NCBI GenBank assembly: GCA_016712565.1
Contig: JADJQU010000023.1
Location: 1-6,938, forward strand
From: Planctomycetota bacterium
Lineage (GTDB): Bacteria; Planctomycetota; UBA1135; GCA-002686595
Length of the DNA: 6,938 nucleotides
Reading direction: 5' to 3'
The notes under the pieces were generated by a model. The model was not told the origin of the DNA, ran no database searches, and saw nothing but the letters and a program-made list of their open reading frames with translations. Shown here piece by piece: positions 6,397 through 6,938 of this stretch. The stretch's first letter is position 1. Every line of letters begins with the position of its first letter. The translations under genes and the position numbers were made by a program.

Positions 6397-6938
6397 CTAC
6401 CACGAGAGGTCGAACCAATCCGCCGAAGAGAAGGACACGGAGGGGTAGCCCCAGCCGTCCGGGGTAATGGTCACAGTAGTAGTCCTCGGGCCCACACCAG
6501 CCGGCGGCGAATCCGATGGACAGCTCGTCGAGGAGCAGCCCGAGATCCGCCACCTGCAAGGTGAGCACGAGGTCCGTGTCGCTCAGCAGGGTGGCGTCGA
6601 GGGCGCCGATGGTGGTGAAGCCGCTGTCGTAGCCTGGCAGCACGCCGGAGCCGGACTGGTGATTCCAGGCGGTAGTAGGTGCAGTCGGCGCCTCGTCGAG
6701 ACGGCCCCGCCTGAGAACAGCGTGTCCGGGTCGAAGGGGACGTCCGAGCCGAGCCAGAGCGAGAGACGTTGTCGCCGACGGCGTCGTCGGTGACGCCGAC
6801 GCGCGACCAGGGCGTCTCGCCGAGCGGGATCTCGAAGGGCGCGACGTAGGTGGCGGTGCCGTCGTCCAGGGTCAAGGTGAGGGAGAGCACATCGCCGGCC
6901 TCGCCCTCTCCCGCGACCAGCGTGGCCGTCCGGACGCG
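6397..6938 (-). CDS. C-terminal part of a large surface or extracellular protein (5' end outside window, frameshifted)
   Basis: Seen: the frame enters from the right edge with TATLVAGEGEAGDVLSLTLT and DDGTATYVAPFEIPLGE, a repeat-like pattern found at the end of CARDB/Ig-like domains of myxobacterial surface proteins. It is followed by TPWSRVGVTDDAVGDNVSL. After a switch near 6765 it reads LWLGSDVPFDPDTLFSGG, then (switch near 6690) ADCTYYRLES, then (near 6655) GSGVLPGYDSGFTTIGALD, LTLQVADLGLLLDELSIGF, WCGPEDYYCDHYP. Near 6462 a last shift gives DGWGYPSVSFSSADWFDLSW with stop TAG 6399-6397. I prefer this end over the unshifted stop at 6389 because its aromatic, strand-like residues match the rest better than the Leu/Arg-rich alternative. 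Inferred: a secreted or cell-surface beta-sandwich domain closing a larger protein, possibly an extracellular enzyme or adhesin; its N-terminal function is not visible. Two cysteines in CGPEDYYC may form a disulfide. Confidence 0.6.

Noticed and set aside
1..6938. Insertion sequences, tRNA or rRNA genes, CRISPR arrays
   Set aside because: I looked for terminal inverted repeats with a transposase-like frame, regularly spaced repeats and tRNA-like cloverleaf ends and saw none.

Overview
The window is GC-rich (by eye close to 70%) and looks like the chromosome of a Myxococcota or other deltaproteobacterium-like organism. The pointers are long lipoprotein and surface-protein genes, a GYF2/SH3-type membrane protein and a secreted chalcone-isomerase-like protein. 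The phylum is an inference from gene style, not from a marker gene. No rRNA, tRNA, CRISPR array, transposase or integrase is visible.

Layout from left to right: (1) minus-strand lipoprotein pair, 1971-1010 (unknown lipoprotein) followed after about 24 bp by 985 to beyond position 1 (lipoprotein related to N-terminal regions of bacterial extracellular lipases/hydrolases, cut by the window edge). (2) Plus-strand N-formylglutamate amidohydrolase family gene, 1970-2747, whose start overlaps the divergent lipoprotein start on a GCATGC palindrome. (3) Convergent minus-strand gene 4388-2775: an N6-adenine DNA methyltransferase fused to one HsdS-like target-recognition domain, with no nuclease domain and no restriction partner in view. 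It is preceded by a very short flavodoxin-like gene (4638-4420), and an 18/17-bp tandem repeat carries three in-line ATGs at the junction. (4) A divergent promoter region (4639-4755), then a plus-strand GYF2 - membrane helix - SH3 - beta-domain protein (4756-5778). (5) Convergent minus-strand secreted chalcone-isomerase-like protein (6334-5792), preceded by the C-terminal part of a large surface/extracellular protein (beyond 6938 to 6397).

The most important caveat is that almost every gene is broken by single-base indels. Protein-family signatures continue smoothly from frame to frame: about 3 switches in the partial lipase-like gene, 7 in the unknown lipoprotein, 9 in the amidohydrolase, 8-9 in the methyltransferase, 2 in the GYF2 protein and 3 or more in the surface protein. 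Conserved residues survive on both sides of each switch, so this reads as uncorrected sequencing error rather than gene decay. I give each gene its full span and mark where the frame changes. The chalcone-isomerase-like gene is intact over its full length, and 4640-5540 is also clean.

I see no complete new multi-gene system. The items that best repay checking are the solitary methyltransferase-recognition-domain fusion with its small upstream flavodoxin-like gene and repeated start, and a 14-bp tandem repeat in the lipoprotein linker.
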